A stretch of DNA of 64,000 bases from Prostheceraeus crozeri (taxonomy: Eukaryota; Platyhelminthes; Polycladida; Euryleptidae): contig CAJQUW010005759.1 in the NCBI GenBank assembly GCA_907163375.1, positions 62,001-126,000 of the forward strand. The letters are read 5' to 3'. The translations under genes and the position numbers were made by a program. The notes below the pieces were generated by a model. That model did not search any database, had not been told where the DNA came from, and saw nothing but the letters and a program-made list of their open reading frames with translations. Below are positions 1-12,754 of the stretch, one piece after another (the first letter of the stretch is position 1; every line of letters starts with the position of its first letter).

Positions 1-955
1 AAAAAATACATTACTAATTATATACTACTTATGATATACTCATTTGAAAAAATAGCTGTCACATTTTCTAACTGACTGTCATATTTAGTAACTGCATACC
101 GTGAGCATTCCATGTCGTACATAGAGCTTCACAAAAAACGCAAAATATAATCAGATATTGAACGTTTCGAAAAATACTTTTTTCAATCACTGTAAAAGTC
201 ACTTTCTTGTCTGCTCTGTTAGTGCCTGCAATGATCCAAATTTTACCGAGTAGCTTCATATCATCTCATCATTCAGTCAACTCAGCTCCTCTACATTTTC
301 CTCATATTACTTCCTGTGTGAATTTAAGTCAAAGGGTTGACGTTAGCAACTGATCCAGGTCAATTGTGAACAGGAAAAATGCTATTTACGGGCACTACCG
401 AAGTTCATTGGAAATGAGTCTCCTCAACTATGACGCTTCCTGTATGCGCCGCTGTCGTCGCTTCCTTCAAATACTTCTGTTTTGATAGATAATCTAATTA
501 TTCACTGCTTTTCTATTTGTCCTCGGAACAGCATATGGTGGCTATCGACAACATTCAAGGACACATTTTTATTGAACTCCATCACCAGAGACAGTGGCAG
601 CTTTTCGGGCTAGGTTATGCCCATCATGTCGTCGCCATCGACACTCAACATAGCGACTTAATTGTTTGATTTTGTATGACATCGATCCGTATAATGTACG
701 GGTAGGGCTATACGTACATGTACGTACGATGATCCTCTTTGGAACATACCAACTATCACGATTTTCAAGCCTGCAAGATGTTTGATGGCGCTTGATAAAA
801 ACGTGAGCCCTTATAATGCAGTACTCATTTGCTCATTAAATTCACAATTCAATTTGAAAACTAATCTACGCGTGTAGGTAGCATTAGTCTTTAGAATCAG
901 CCTAATAAATCAGAAGTCAAAATAAAAAGTTTGAATTCAGGACTGAACGAACAAT

Positions 956-1589
956 TTATTTGAACAGAAGATCCAATCTGAAATTACCTTTCAAAAACGT
1001 TTTGATAGCACGTTCGTGCACATCAGACCTCTCAATTTCTGACAACAAACGTCTCTCGATTGAGATCGGGGACAGTTGGCAAAGTCCGTTATCCGACATT
1101 ATGGGCCTCAAGTAAGTTTTGACACGCATTAAAGTGGAGAACGATCTTTCACAAGACGATGTAGTCACCGGGATGTTCAACAACAGTTGTAGCGGCTTTG
1201 TTACTTCTGGCAACGCTCGAGTCAATGCATTTCGGTAAATGTAAGTCAACATTTCTTGAAGAGAAATTCGAAAATCGGTGTCACTGTATAGGTACGACAA
1301 TTCACTTAGAAGACGAGCTTCGTTGAAAAAGATCCATGCTTAAGAAGCAACCTTTGGAGCAGCGGAACATGAAAACAGCGCATGAACTGTGTTCAAAATG
1401 TTGGAAAACCGAAAATTCTTTGATTGAGGAAAATGTTTCCTCCAGGCTGGAACAAGGGAGATCAATCATTTCAAAGTACATTGCACGATAATCAAACCTG
1501 CTCCCAACAGGGAGATTTACATGCTGCAAAGCTTTCTGCTCGAACTGATGAAAGTTGGCTTCATTGTGCAAGCTTTCGAGAAAATTCAA
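956..1589 (-). pseudogene. hAT transposase C-terminal remnant, copy 1
   Basis: Two overlapping minus-strand frames encode the end of a hAT-superfamily transposase. The downstream part (956-1,300) has the hAT dimerisation signature: IPVTTSSCERSFSTLMRVKT followed by YLRPIMSDNGL and a serine/isoleucine/glutamate-rich tail. The upstream part (1,302-1,589) continues it in another frame, so a frameshift separates them. No DDE catalytic core, BED zinc finger, terminal inverted repeats or target duplication is visible, so only the 3' end of an old element remains. The same remnant is at 12,755-13,648, which dates its insertion before the segmental duplication. Confidence 0.8.
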
Positions 1590-4500
1590 AAAATTTGATA
1601 TTATTTCTTGATTTTTACCACATCGGTTTCCTGACTTTGTGTCATTTAAAACACCTCACTAGAGTGGTCGAATATAGGAATATTGAAGAATATACCTCCA
1701 AAAGAAAGCAGAATTCAAAGTTCTGTAAATACCAGACCAGACCAAACAAACAAACAACTCACAGTGATTTGATCCCTAGTGGTTGATTCATAATTCAAAA
1801 AGTCAGAGAATGCCAGTCTGGAGATATCATTTCACAAGAGTGTCCTCAGCATCTCCGCGTGTTGTACATGTATGCTGTATGCGAATAAAGCTTCAATGAT
1901 TCCTGCAGACATCTTGTCTGGCTGGTCGCGCCTTATCTCACCATTTATTTGCCAGATTTATTGCTTCAATTATTTCCTCTGAGGGTGGTTTGGAAGCACA
2001 GATCGAATTTCTCCAGCCGAAATGTATTGGTCTTTTAGAGCAGGCGCCAGTGGGTGGGGGTCGAGCATAGGAGAAGCGGCTACCAATTTCCTTGTACGCC
2101 ACCGTGTAGTATGTGGTTAGAGATGCTGGGAACTGACCGTCTGACTGAGTATTAGAGGTGGGTAAAGACAGGGGGCTGTTATGCAACACACCACAACTAG
2201 TCTAGATTAGACCAGAAGGCAACCGATTGAAACCAATTCCAAATTGTTCCCCATGCTTCCGTCAATACTGAATGATCTCTCACAGACGTTTTGGTTGGTG
2301 GGTTGAGCTTGACAGACGCTCTCGAATTATCTGAATGTAGTATACAGTTGTAGATCTACAGTATGTAGATTCATGTACATGTTATCATTGAGGGTTCATG
2401 AATTGTTATCTTTGATTAATACTTTGTAAAAATGATGCTGTTTTTCTGAATTCTATTTGTATATCCATTTCTTATTTTATCTATCCATTTCGCTTCTGTG
2501 GAGACAACTGAGCTGCGAACACATTGGCTGTCGATGAGAGCAGGATTCCTCTGCCAGTTAGTGTACGAGCTATGTATCTGAGTCTGTAAATTTCACATGA
2601 TGTCATCATTTGTTTATCTGCGCGTTTCATAGAAGAATTCACCTGTGATATGGGAGACAAATTCCAATGAAGAGAAATTGTCATAGTGGACGTTGTCAAA
2701 ATGTATGAATAGCTTCGAGTCCGCCAAGTAAATGTCAACGGACCACTCGCTGATAGACCATTGCTGCTGCTTGACCTCCAGCTGTTCCTCATCTCGTGGT
2801 TCAAGTGATACCGTCCGAGAAATTCACCTGAATTCGTGTTACATGGATACTTCTTGGTCAGCAACAGAAGTGGCGGCGAGCCTTCCGATGTTAGACCCCC
2901 CCTCAAATCTTCTGTTCTGAGAGATGTCCAGCTGTTCATGTTAACAAGCTTATTACTCGCTCAGAGCAGTGTTCCTACTCACGCCCGAAAATGCTCGAAT
3001 ACCAAAGCGTTCCGCCCTAATGCTCGAAAATGCCCGAATGCCCGAACGTTTTCTCCAGAAATCCTCGAATGTCCGAAAATTATTAATAATATAAAATTAT
3101 TATTAATATATTCTTAAACTTTTCGAAGGATTTGATCGCAATATTATCCCATTGATCCATTCCCTCATTTTATGTATTAAGTTTGTAGCCTTCATACATG
3201 TTTGTGTAGATTTGCATCCTGTGTTGTCGTGTTTTGTTTGTTGCTGGAACAATGTAAGCGATAATTATTATACGAGAATGAGATTATGTCGATTTTATCG
3301 ATCCTTGTTGTGAGTCTTGACAGGTTGGTGCTTTCAAGACAGACATAAAGCGCAAATAAATTTGGCCTATTACTTCTACTAAAATGTGCTAATAGGTAAA
3401 TTTTGATGTAACATCTTTTTCTCAAGTGGTCAATCAAAAAATGTGTTGAATGCATGCATGAATTCGACGTACGTTTCTATTCCAAACCGTGTGTAATCTC
3501 AATTTCACCTGTGCCTTGACTCATTGCCCACATCTCCAGCCTTCTCATCATTCCTTTCTACAAGAAATTTGATTGCTGGTGCCTTCCTCCTTACAGGTGC
3601 TGCTACCAGTCCCTCTAGCTTTAATTAGAACATATGTATTGTAATCGCACTTTCAAATGTTATTTTGCAATTTGTCTTGCACATCCGTTGATACTCGAAA
3701 TTCAATAAATGGAAATTGATGTAACTGTACTGCAGTACAGAAGGTGGGGCTTTAAATTTGAACAATCCAAAAAATGCTTTACTTTCGAAAGACATCAGAA
3801 AAGACAGATCTGGTCATGAGAATGAAGTATGAAAACAGAAGCAAATTATGAAGTCCTGTCATTGCTCTTCGAAAAATGAAAGTCAAACATCAATTTAGCC
3901 GTAGGCTCAAATACAATTGCATGAAATAAACAATAATAATAATAACAATAATAATAATTTAATAACAATAATTAAATATTCTGAAGATATTCATGACATA
4001 CATAAGCGCGAACGATGAAAGGCTGTTCTCAGCAGCCCTAGTGAAAAATTCCATTTCACTATTCCAGCAAACCGAGAAGGTTAAGCTATCTAACTTTGTG
4101 GGGTTCTGCATGAGCTCGCTGTACTCAGCACTGCTGCATACACATGCAGTGTACAATCAAGAGTCAAGTAAATCGACATAATTATGTATACGTGGATGGT
4201 AGTAAATGAAAGTAAATTTTTCAGAAATATGTAAGGAAGATTTGCTTTGCACTTGCTTGATATAACCTACGATGAATTATATTCCATGATCAATGCGTGT
4301 CTGCCTGAAGGTTTCAGAGTTGTTACAAGCAGGTGAAAATGTTAGAGAGGGTCAGCCCTCCCTAGCATGCCTGATTTCGATATAATACTTTGTATAATAT
4401 TCAAACTGTTTGTCAAGTTTATTGTAGACACCATGTAAGTGCAAATTGGTCATTTTTGAAAAGAATTTTAGGTGAGAGAGATGGTAGATTTTTTCATTTA

Positions 4501-5210
4501 GCATTTCGTGTCTACATCTAGTAAGCTTAGTCATTAATTAGCATCATCCAATATTTGCTGAAAAGGTGACAAAATATTAATTCTCAGAGTCATGACTAAA
4601 AATTGGGAAGCGTATATTAGCTGTGAGAATATTCAGATAAATAAATTAGCTTCAAAAATAGAAAATCCAAACAGAAAACAGGTTACTTGTTTCTTTACCC
4701 AAATGAACTTCCCCCTCGACGTGTGACATCATTTTCATGCAATCTCCATTTCACGAGTTTCTATGCCATTGTTAACTTTTATGATTAGACTGTTACCCAT
4801 GCATGTATAGAGATTATTCAATTTCGCACACAGATGTGAATATGTTGCTAATTCATGCCTACATTCGATTGCGTTTGTTGCTACTTCTCAAAACGATGTC
4901 ATTGCCTAGATCGCTGCGGTCTCTCGTCGGAAATGATACCGCACCCCTCACTTAACAAACGGTTGACTTTTTAAACCGTGAAAATGATGAGAAATATTCA
5001 AAACTGAACGTTGGATATCGGCATTCATAATGTAGTGTTATCACAACAACGTGTTACAACATCGACGTGCTGCTTTCAGTGCACATGACCGCTACCGTTT
5101 ATAGTCATTTGATACTATTCAGCGTCGTGTTTCTATTGGTGCTTCAGTACAATTAATGTTGTGTGTATGTTGCCTTGTTTGTTCACTGTTGCGCCAGTTT
5201 TTAACTTAGT
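1590..5210. other. Non-coding stretch of duplication copy 1
   Basis: I see no supportable gene. Short open frames here have no recognisable domains and most are shadows that recur in copy 2. A cluster of degenerate CCCGAAAATG-like repeats lies at about 2,985-3,075. An ATA/ATT-rich microsatellite lies at 3,930-3,975 and is absent from copy 2. The uninterrupted target site of the copy-2 LINE is near 3,548-3,556. Positions 1-955 are likewise empty except for the perfect 16-bp palindrome TACGTACATGTACGTA at 711-726. Confidence 0.6.
3930..3975. repeat. AT-rich trinucleotide microsatellite
   Basis: Runs of AAT/ATA interrupted by ACA. The matching position of copy 2 (about 37,836-37,885) has ordinary sequence, so the array expanded in copy 1, or replaced local sequence there, after the duplication. 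Confidence 0.8.
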
Positions 5211-6253
5211 TCATGAGTTTTCAACTTTTTCACAATAATTTGAGTCATCCGGATGAACTCTTTTAGGAATACAGCGGAATATTGCTCGGCATTGATCAAC
5301 AAATTCCTGTCGAAACCATCGAGAACACATGATGAAGACGATGAAATTTGAGCATTGCTTGAGGTCACCAATTATGGTATCTGCAGTCTGATACCAAAAT
5401 GTAAATTTGCAAATCATGAGAGACGAAAGGATGAATTCCATCAATATTGACATGATTTGTGTTGCCAAATAGATTGACGATTGTCCCAAAATCAATGAGA
5501 GCGGATCCTCCTATTTTTTGGCCTCCTCGTCCACGGCATTGCTGCCATCGATCGGCGCAAGTTTCCGGAAGTTGGAGTGCCAATTCCTGATGATTAGAAT
5601 GAAAGAGAACGTTATAAGTATTGTTGGGATATGTGAAATCATGACACTGTCTGATGTTCCACTCATCATCATAAAATCCCCTGTAGTCGCTGACTCATTC
5701 CTGCTGCCGAAACATCCAAAGGTTCCATTAACCTGACTCCAACGGTCCATCAAGATTGGCAGCTTAATCAAATGTCTTAAAATTCCCAATATGATGATGA
5801 CAAGGAAAACGATGGTTGTTGTGCCCTTAGTGAATTTCTCCTTGGCTTTCGTTGGAGCATGCATCAAAACACAACGTTCCACTACCAACCAGAAACTGAT
5901 TTCAATGGGTAGTTTGAGATGCGTATGCTTAATATAGCAGGTAAAAGCAGATATGTCAGCAAATTCTCTTCCGAAAAAATATGTGGAAGCTTTTCAATAT
6001 TGACCGTGTAAATGTAAGCAGCATCCGAAATAGATAAGCAGAAGAGCAGAGCAGGTATGCGATCGACTCTTGAGCTTGTTTGTTGATTGGTTTTGATATA
6101 CCTCCAAAATCCACCACGAGTTGCAAACATGACAAGAATCGAATTCAGAGTTGTGAGCACCATTATAGGTAGGTTTGCATAGTTCACATGTAAGAAATTG
6201 AGGGCATTAGCTTGCAGTACTTCCTCTTCAGTACAGCCTTCGTCCTGCTCCAT
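5211..6253 (-). pseudogene. 7TM receptor pseudogene (copy 1 paralogue)
   Basis: This is the decayed twin of the open receptor gene at 39,120-40,175. The start (MEQDEGCTEEEVLQAN), membrane segments 1-2, the VVERCVLM region after TM3, TM4-TM7 and the C-terminal tail are all recognisable on the minus strand. Compared with the intact copy there is a 1-bp deletion near 5,994 between TM2 and TM3. A 12-bp deletion lies near 5,887 before VVERC. A TAG stop at 5,511-5,513 follows the EEAKK motif in the third intracellular loop. The ORF in the other copy is uninterrupted, so this copy lost its function after the duplication. Expression of a truncated product cannot be excluded from sequence alone. Confidence 0.9.
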
Positions 6254-8686
6254 GAGCTCAGATGAAGTAACTGAGACAATTAGTGAATCTGAACTTGCGA
6301 AGGGATTCTCCTAACACACAACGATACACATGCTTTGAATTGATTTGATAGCATCCTCCACCAATGGAAATATGAATGATATTGACCTTTTCACCGTCAT
6401 TCAAGTAATCTTGCACATTTTCCAAGCGTCGGATATCTTAGAAGGAAATTATAGTTTCATAATTCTTGTGAACTACTTCACGAACGCGTTCTTTGGAACT
6501 CAAAACACAACTTTAAGTTTCATGTTGAAAATTTTTGATGTATGAAGGGTGTGATCGCAATCATATAGAAAAAATGAATGTTTGAAAAATATATTTTCAA
6601 CTTGATCTAGTAAACTACTTGCTTCACTCCCAACTCGATTACTGATAACAAAGGATATAAGCTTACAAAGGATTTGTGACATCCACACTTGGATCGAGTC
6701 ATTAATTAATGAGCTTGACACCAGATCAACAATTTGCGAGATTGACAGCCCACGAATGATTAAAAATCATTGTCTGTCATGCTTGACTATCGGAATACAT
6801 GGGTGTGTGCTTGTCGGTGCATCTGGCTGCGAAATAAAATGGGCTTTACTAATTAATACTCTAGGATGAATGCCGCGTTACTCAGTTATTTAGTGAGTGG
6901 ATTGCAAACATAACTCTGTGTTTTATCATTAGACAGAGATCTATTCGTGTAGCATAATTTTCAAATTATGAAAGCTTTATCCCTTCTTTCCGCAATATCA
7001 GAAGCCAAGTATGCATTTTTTTATGAAAATGGAATACTATGTGTTGCTATAGTCCTACTGCCATCAACTTTTGAAGCAGTGCACTCTAAAAGCAGAACAA
7101 TGCGGAAACATTATGAAAATCACTCCAGTCAAATTGAAAAGGAGTGCGTCTAATTACTATGCGTACTATGCAGTTGCAACGAAATTACCATGATCCCAAA
7201 CTGTAGATCTTTTCTAGAATGCTCCAGACTTGCTCGTAAGCTCCAAACTGTCACTGATTTCTGATTTCGGCATTCCACCAACGGAGCTGGGTTGCATCCA
7301 CAGTTTCATGAAATTGTAAGTATGGTTGACAACATGATGATCGAATCCGATATTAAGATCATGATGCATCTGCCAGCACATCAGTTACAGCGTGTCCCGA
7401 ATACAATGGATCCCGCGTTTAGTTGGTGGGCAGATTCTTCATGAGCCCGCAGATTGAACGTCAGTGGTAGGCGGATTCTAAAAAAGGATCGTGGACTGGT
7501 TTTTGCTGATTTATCGCAAGCATTGCTTTCATGCATGATAAATCCATAGAGTATGTATGTATATATTCGGTGCAATGTCGACTCATAAAAAGTATCAGCA
7601 TACAGTGAAAATTTTATATGAAAAGATTCAATTATATGCGGAAATTGCGTTCCTGCGGTTCAAAAGTTTATTTGAGTAGTCTTTAAAAAGCTAGATTTTT
7701 GCAAATGATACATAGGCCTATTGTTGACATGAACAAGATAAACAAGTAATATGAAACATGTTGGATATCAAAAGAATAAATATCTGCTAACAAGCATCTT
7801 AATTAAGCGCATATTAAGCTGATTATCAGGGGAATTTCATAATCCGCACTATAATCGAAGTCTTCATGAAAAAGTCGAGATCTTATTGTGGTTTCTTGGC
7901 TGAAATTTAATTCATTTTTCATCTGCATGATTTTATGATTTATTAAATTTGCTTTTCATTTCTTGAGTTTGAATAGTGATGTGGACCCATTTACATATAA
8001 AGTTTATTGAAATCGTTCTCTTTGATTACATCATTTTGCTCCACCAGTGGCGCGTTGCTTAATTATGATATGATCACGCTTAAGAAGATGATGAATGTTT
8101 CAACCTTAAACCTACCTTCATCACATCGTGTTGTCAGTTGGACAACATATTCCGTCTTTGTCTCATTCAGTAAATATGATTTGCGAGCTGATGAAAAGGT
8201 TTATTTATTGATAAACCGTTGATAGGCTGTGATACAGACTCTGCTAGGAGCTGATAAATGACCAAGTACGATTTATGTTACTGTCTAGCTTACTGTCTAA
8301 CATATGTAAGTAACATATGACTCTTGCACATGAATGTTTAACATATAGATGTGTTTCATCTAATAAAGAAAACACACACGATGTGATCTTGGTTTGACAA
8401 GGTTGTTTTCTCTCTCGCTCAGTTTCACATCGGGATACAACCAGCTGAGAAACTTTCAAAACAAAATTTCATTTCTTTCTACATGAAAGGAAATTTAGTG
8501 AACTTTATTCATGTCGATGGAAACAATCTTTGCCATAGCAATTTAACCGTAGAATTAGATTGTTTATTCGTGTCATTTTGCTAGAAGTGTAAACTGATTG
8601 AAAACGATGGCACATGTAGGAGCTTACTAAGTGGGTAAAAATAAATGTTTAATACGAGCGTACCTTGCAGAGATAGGAAAAATAGT
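6254..8686. other. Non-coding: end of copy 1 and unique spacer
   Basis: The first part (to about 7,352) repeats in copy 2 at 40,176-44,266. It contains the empty piggyBac target site (TTAATTAA around 6,703-6,710). The rest is AT-rich unique sequence. Short open frames show no domain, signal peptide or codon pattern that I would defend as a gene. Confidence 0.5.
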
Positions 8687-9127
8687 TGTAATGTCTACTC
8701 TATGGACATTGTGATTATATGATTGTTTGTCTGCATTAATTTTATTTGTCGATGACAAGTCTTAACTCCGGTCAAAAAATATAATTACACGTCATGCTAA
8801 ACGGGTCGTTTTGGTTTTTCTGGTGATTACCGGTCTCAAACCTTATGAATCTTTATCAAAACTATGTGAATTTTGTTAAAGACTTGCTATGAATATTATT
8901 TAGACTATTATGCAGTGTCGGTACATTATGATCGTACATTTTCCTAAGCTGTTGTTGTAATGATATTCTTAGACCGGAATAATCTCCAAAAAACCTTAAA
9001 CGACCCGTTTAGCATGACGTGTAATTATATTCCAGGAAATATTTGGAGTCAAGACTTGTCATTGACAAATAGAATTAATGCAGACAAACAATTATATAAT
9101 CACAATGTCCATAGAGTAGACATTACA
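8687..9127. mobile_element. Fold-back MITE with ~150-bp terminal inverted repeats
   Basis: The left arm (8,687 to about 8,838) is matched in inverted orientation by the right arm (about 8,966-9,127), with a spacer of roughly 130 bp. The outer ends read TGTAATGTCTACTCTATGG and its complement. The element is flanked by the 5-bp direct repeat ATAGT (8,682-8,686 and 9,128-9,132), which fits a target-site duplication. It contains no transposase. Long arms and a small loop are typical of non-autonomous fold-back elements. I cannot assign a superfamily from the ends alone. Confidence 0.8.
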
Positions 9128-9392
9128 ATAGTCTTGCGTCGCTTGCGGAATTCTGTGAATTCCTTCAAAATGCTCCGATCGCCACGATTCCTTCAGATTG
9201 AAAGAATTCAGATCATTGCGCAAACGTTTTCGCCATAATGCTTGACCCTCGATTATCATCAAAAAAGTTAGCAGGCGCACGAAAAAGCGTTCACAAACTT
9301 TTCTGTAGAACGTGACATCGACTGCATCTCTTTGCTGCGTGATTCGGTTGATAAAAGTCACTGAAACTGAGTACAGTTTTCTGTGTTCAATA

Positions 9393-10134
9393 CAGGGATG
9401 CAAAGTCCTATCATTTTGATAGGACTCCGACTCCGACTCCGAGTGGCAAGCATAGGCCTATACATTGTATAGCCTAGTTTTGAAAAAAACTGGTAACCTA
9501 CAGCATAGTTCATTATAGGCTTACCTGAACTTATGTTTAGTGATCATTCCTGTATCAATTATCAATCATTTTCGAAGAGTCTATCAAATGTCGCTTTAAG
9601 TTGGATGCATGCGACTCGGCTCCTCCCATCTTGCTGATATGTGCTTCACACGGTTTTTCTCCAGTCTCCACCAGACAGGAAAATACCCCCTTCTTCAAAA
9701 ATATGACTACACTTTCGATTTCAATATGCGCTTTGGAGGAGCCATCACATACGATTAACGTGATAGTAAGAGGTAATATTCTCAAACAAACTAATATTTC
9801 ATTTTTGTCTCTGATGTGACCTTTGATGCGTAAGTGTGATCGAGGATATGAAGGCTTGACTTCTCTATTAAATCACCGAGTGAAAATACAATCCTTTTTC
9901 ACTATCACGGTTCATTCCCTCAACTATTACAAGCTTTGCATGCCCTGCTGTCTCTGTACTTTTGTTTGACGGAGAAAGTTGACAGTGACAGCTATATGCA
10001 CGAGAATAGTTTTGCTTGTATTTTACTTCGGGTCTATTTATAGGCCGGAGTCCGGAGTCCCATCATTTGATAGGACTCCGACTCCAGCAAAAATGATAGG
10101 ACTCCGGGACTCCGACTTCGACTCCGCACCCCTG
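9393..10134. mobile_element. Non-autonomous hAT-type element
   Basis: The ends are CAGGGATGCAAAGTCC on the left and the complement of CAGGGGTGCGGAGTCG on the right, which fits the CAGGG-type ends of hAT elements. They are flanked by 8-bp near-identical direct repeats, GTTCAATA (9,385-9,392) and GTTCAATG (10,135-10,142); 8 bp is the hAT target-duplication length. Subterminal GACTCC/GGAGTC repeats are dense near both ends (9,420-9,450 and 10,045-10,125), as is usual for transposase-binding regions. Internal open frames are short and no hAT transposase domain is visible, so I call it a MITE of about 742 bp. Confidence 0.85.
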
Positions 10135-10142
10135 GTTCAATG

Positions 10143-11411
10143 TTGAACTGGCTGCTCATTGGTCGATTGCTGTGTTATTATGTCAGCAGACTGTGCCATC
10201 TCATTTGCGCTACATGTTCCAATGCTTCCTTTCTGGTCAAACAAGAAGGAGAGACGACCTGTCTAATTCTGTGATTTTAAAGGTCCTTAATTTTATACTT
10301 ACATTCACAGTACGTTCTCAATATTGTGTTTGACGTTTCATTGAGACATGAATTGTCTCACAGTTGATTATACAGTATGTCTGCCTCAACTATAAACTGA
10401 ATCGTAAAGTCAAATCCCAAATAAGATCATCTATGTTGTCCATCTGCCATAATAATTGCTTCACATACAGATCTCAAATAATTGTGGTGACCAAACTAAA
10501 TTATCTGAAGACTAATCAACTTGAATTTCTAAAAGCACAGGAGATTGCAATTTTAGGAAGTGAATTTGAAATTGAGAGAAACGCAACGTCTTCTAAAATG
10601 CGATTATTTTTCTAACAAGCCTTTCTGCTGTCTTGATCAATGTTTGTACATTTTCTGATACAATTGGGAGTTTGTTGAGAGAGTAATTTGATGCTTTCGT
10701 AATAAATGTACAAAACAATATAAATTTGACATCATCATGATTTGTAGATTTGCTCAGCATTCATAGTAGTCAATGATAACAATTGAGCTGTTTAATTGCC
10801 GTCATGTGTTACATGACTCAATATTGGCAAGGTTACAGATCATTAATTTACTTACAACATGTAAATTGAATATCTAAAGAGAATCAAGTCAGTACAAAAT
10901 ATTTGACAGATAATGAATGATTTTGCAGTAAATAATTGCAATGTCAAAATAATTTGAGAGATTTGTTTATTTTTCACATAATGTAATTTTCAAGTATTTG
11001 CACGTTTTATGGAAACAGTTTGCTGAGTTACAAGATTGAATGAATAAAATTTAAATTTCTTCATGTATCACAGACACGAGGTGACAGTGACAAATCCATT
11101 TTTGGCTTCTATGTAAGGTGTCGGATTACATCTATTGCAGATTCCATGGTAATCCCTTTGTAGAATCTATGGTAATGCTTCGATTGTCTATGCCGCGATG
11201 TCATAGAAATGTGATTCTTGTTGATGATTGCTCTGCATTCTGCTCGATTGAGGACTTGAGTTTCTGAAATAAGATGACTTGTTAATCAAGTTTGAGTTGA
11301 AGCACACAGGCTGCTAAAAAATCCTTGTGGCCTCTGTACGTTTGTTGCTCCTCACAAATTGCACGTACATTGGACTCACGACTGTCAGTCGCATATAGTA
11401 AGGAGTGCACA
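10143..11411. other. Non-coding unique spacer
   Basis: AT-rich sequence. An 83-codon frame at 10,364-10,615 has no recognisable domain and I do not call it. No other structure was found. Confidence 0.4.
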
Positions 11412-11681
11412 TGAGATGGATCGGTCGTCGTAGTGCAGTCGAGTGTCAACCCCTCCCCAAGTCCCCCGACTTAATTGCTCCCGACTTCTTCATATGAGGG
11501 TTATTTTGGACAGATTGTTTACACTACGAAGCCAAGAAACACCAATGATTTCAAGGAAAAAGTTCGGCTGAATGCTCAGATCATTTACAACACTGATGAT
11601 CTCCTTGCCAAAGTGATGCTAAGTTTTCGTCGTCATCTTCCTATCCTCCTGCAGACCGATGGTTTCACAGTGAACAGCTGA
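11412..11681 (+). pseudogene. Mariner-like transposase C-terminal fragment
   Basis: The first frame reads RWIGRRSAVEC followed by SPDLIAPDFFI. A second frame, shifted by one base, continues GYFGQIVYTTKP, then a helical tail ending LQTDGFTVNS and a stop. This matches the C-terminal end of a common animal IS630/Tc1/mariner-superfamily transposase, whose signature is WPPRSPDLTPxDFFLWGYL with the last catalytic residue in the SPDL/DFF region. The N-terminal two thirds and both inverted repeats were not found. Just after the stop, ACAGCT-GAAA-AGCTGT can form a small hairpin. The fragment ends about 120 bp left of duplication copy 2. Confidence 0.75.
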
Positions 11682-12754
11682 AAAGCTGTCATTTAACTGA
11701 CACATAATGATGGTCGGGTGCAACTATATTCCACTCGATTTGCAGAATACAGACGACTTTTGAAATAATTTCAGTTTATTTTTCTTGATATTTTTGAGAA
11801 AAAATACATTACTAATTATATGTACTACTTATGATATACTCATTTGAGAAAATAACTCACATTTTCTGACTGACCATCATATTTAGTAACTGCATAGCGT
11901 GAGCATTCCATGTGGTACATAGAGCTTCACAAAAAATGCAAAATATAATGAGATATTGAACGTTTCAAAAAATACTTTTTTCAATCACTGTAAAAGTCAC
12001 TTTCTCGTCTGCTCTGTTAGTGCCTGCAATGATCCAAATTTCACCGAGTAGCTTCATATCATCTCATCATTCAGTCAACTCAGCTCCTCTACATTTTCCT
12101 CATATTACTTCCTGTGTGAATTTAAGTCAAAGGGTTGACGTTAGCAACTGATCCAGGTCAATTGTGAACAGGAAAAATGCTATTTACGGGCACTACCGAA
12201 GTTCATTGGAAATGAGTCTCCTCAACTATGACGCTTCCTGTATGCGTCTCTGTCGTCGCTTCCTTCAAATACTTCTGTTCTGATAGATAATCTAATTATT
12301 CACTGCTTTTCGATTTGTCCTCGGAACAGCATATGGTGGTTATCGACAACATTCAAGGACACATTTTTATTAAACTCCATCACCAGAGACAGTGGCAGCT
12401 TTTCGGGCTAGGTTATGCCCATCATGTCGTCGCCATCCACACTCAACATAGCGACTTAATTGTTTGATTTTGTATGACATCGATTCCGTATAATGTAGGG
12501 GTAGGGCTATACGTACATGTACGTACAATGATCCTCTTTGGAACATACCAACTATCACGATTTTCAAGCCTGCAAGATGTTTGATGGCGCTTGATAAAAA
12601 CGTGAGCCCTTATAATGCAGTACTCATTCGCTCATTAAATTCACAATTCAATTTAAAAACTAATCTACGCGTGTAGGTAGCATTAGTCTTTAGAATCAGC
12701 CTAATAAATCAGAAGTCAAAATAAAAAGTTTGAATTCAGGACTGAACGAACAAT

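Larger units (their letters stand above)
1..7352. repeat. Segmental duplication, copy 1 (left end outside window)
   Basis: This stretch aligns in direct orientation with about 11,800-44,265, apart from large insertions in the second copy. Both copies carry the same hAT remnant, the same receptor gene and the same intergenic sequence with scattered substitutions and small indels. The match fades near 7,352 (copy 1) and 44,266 (copy 2). Copy 1 lacks the LINE, Polinton and piggyBac found in copy 2 and keeps their uninterrupted target sites near 3,552 and 6,706. The left edge of copy 1 lies before base 1, so the full unit length is unknown. Confidence 0.95.

Noticed and set aside
1424-1786. Plus-strand 120-codon frame opposite the hAT remnant
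   Set aside because: Antisense shadow of the hAT coding strand; the same shadow recurs at 13,483.
3993-4181. 62-codon frame with DERLFSAALVKNS, faintly hAT-like
   Set aside because: It is present in both duplication copies only because the DNA is duplicated. The match to the hAT C-terminus is too short and no neighbouring blocks follow.
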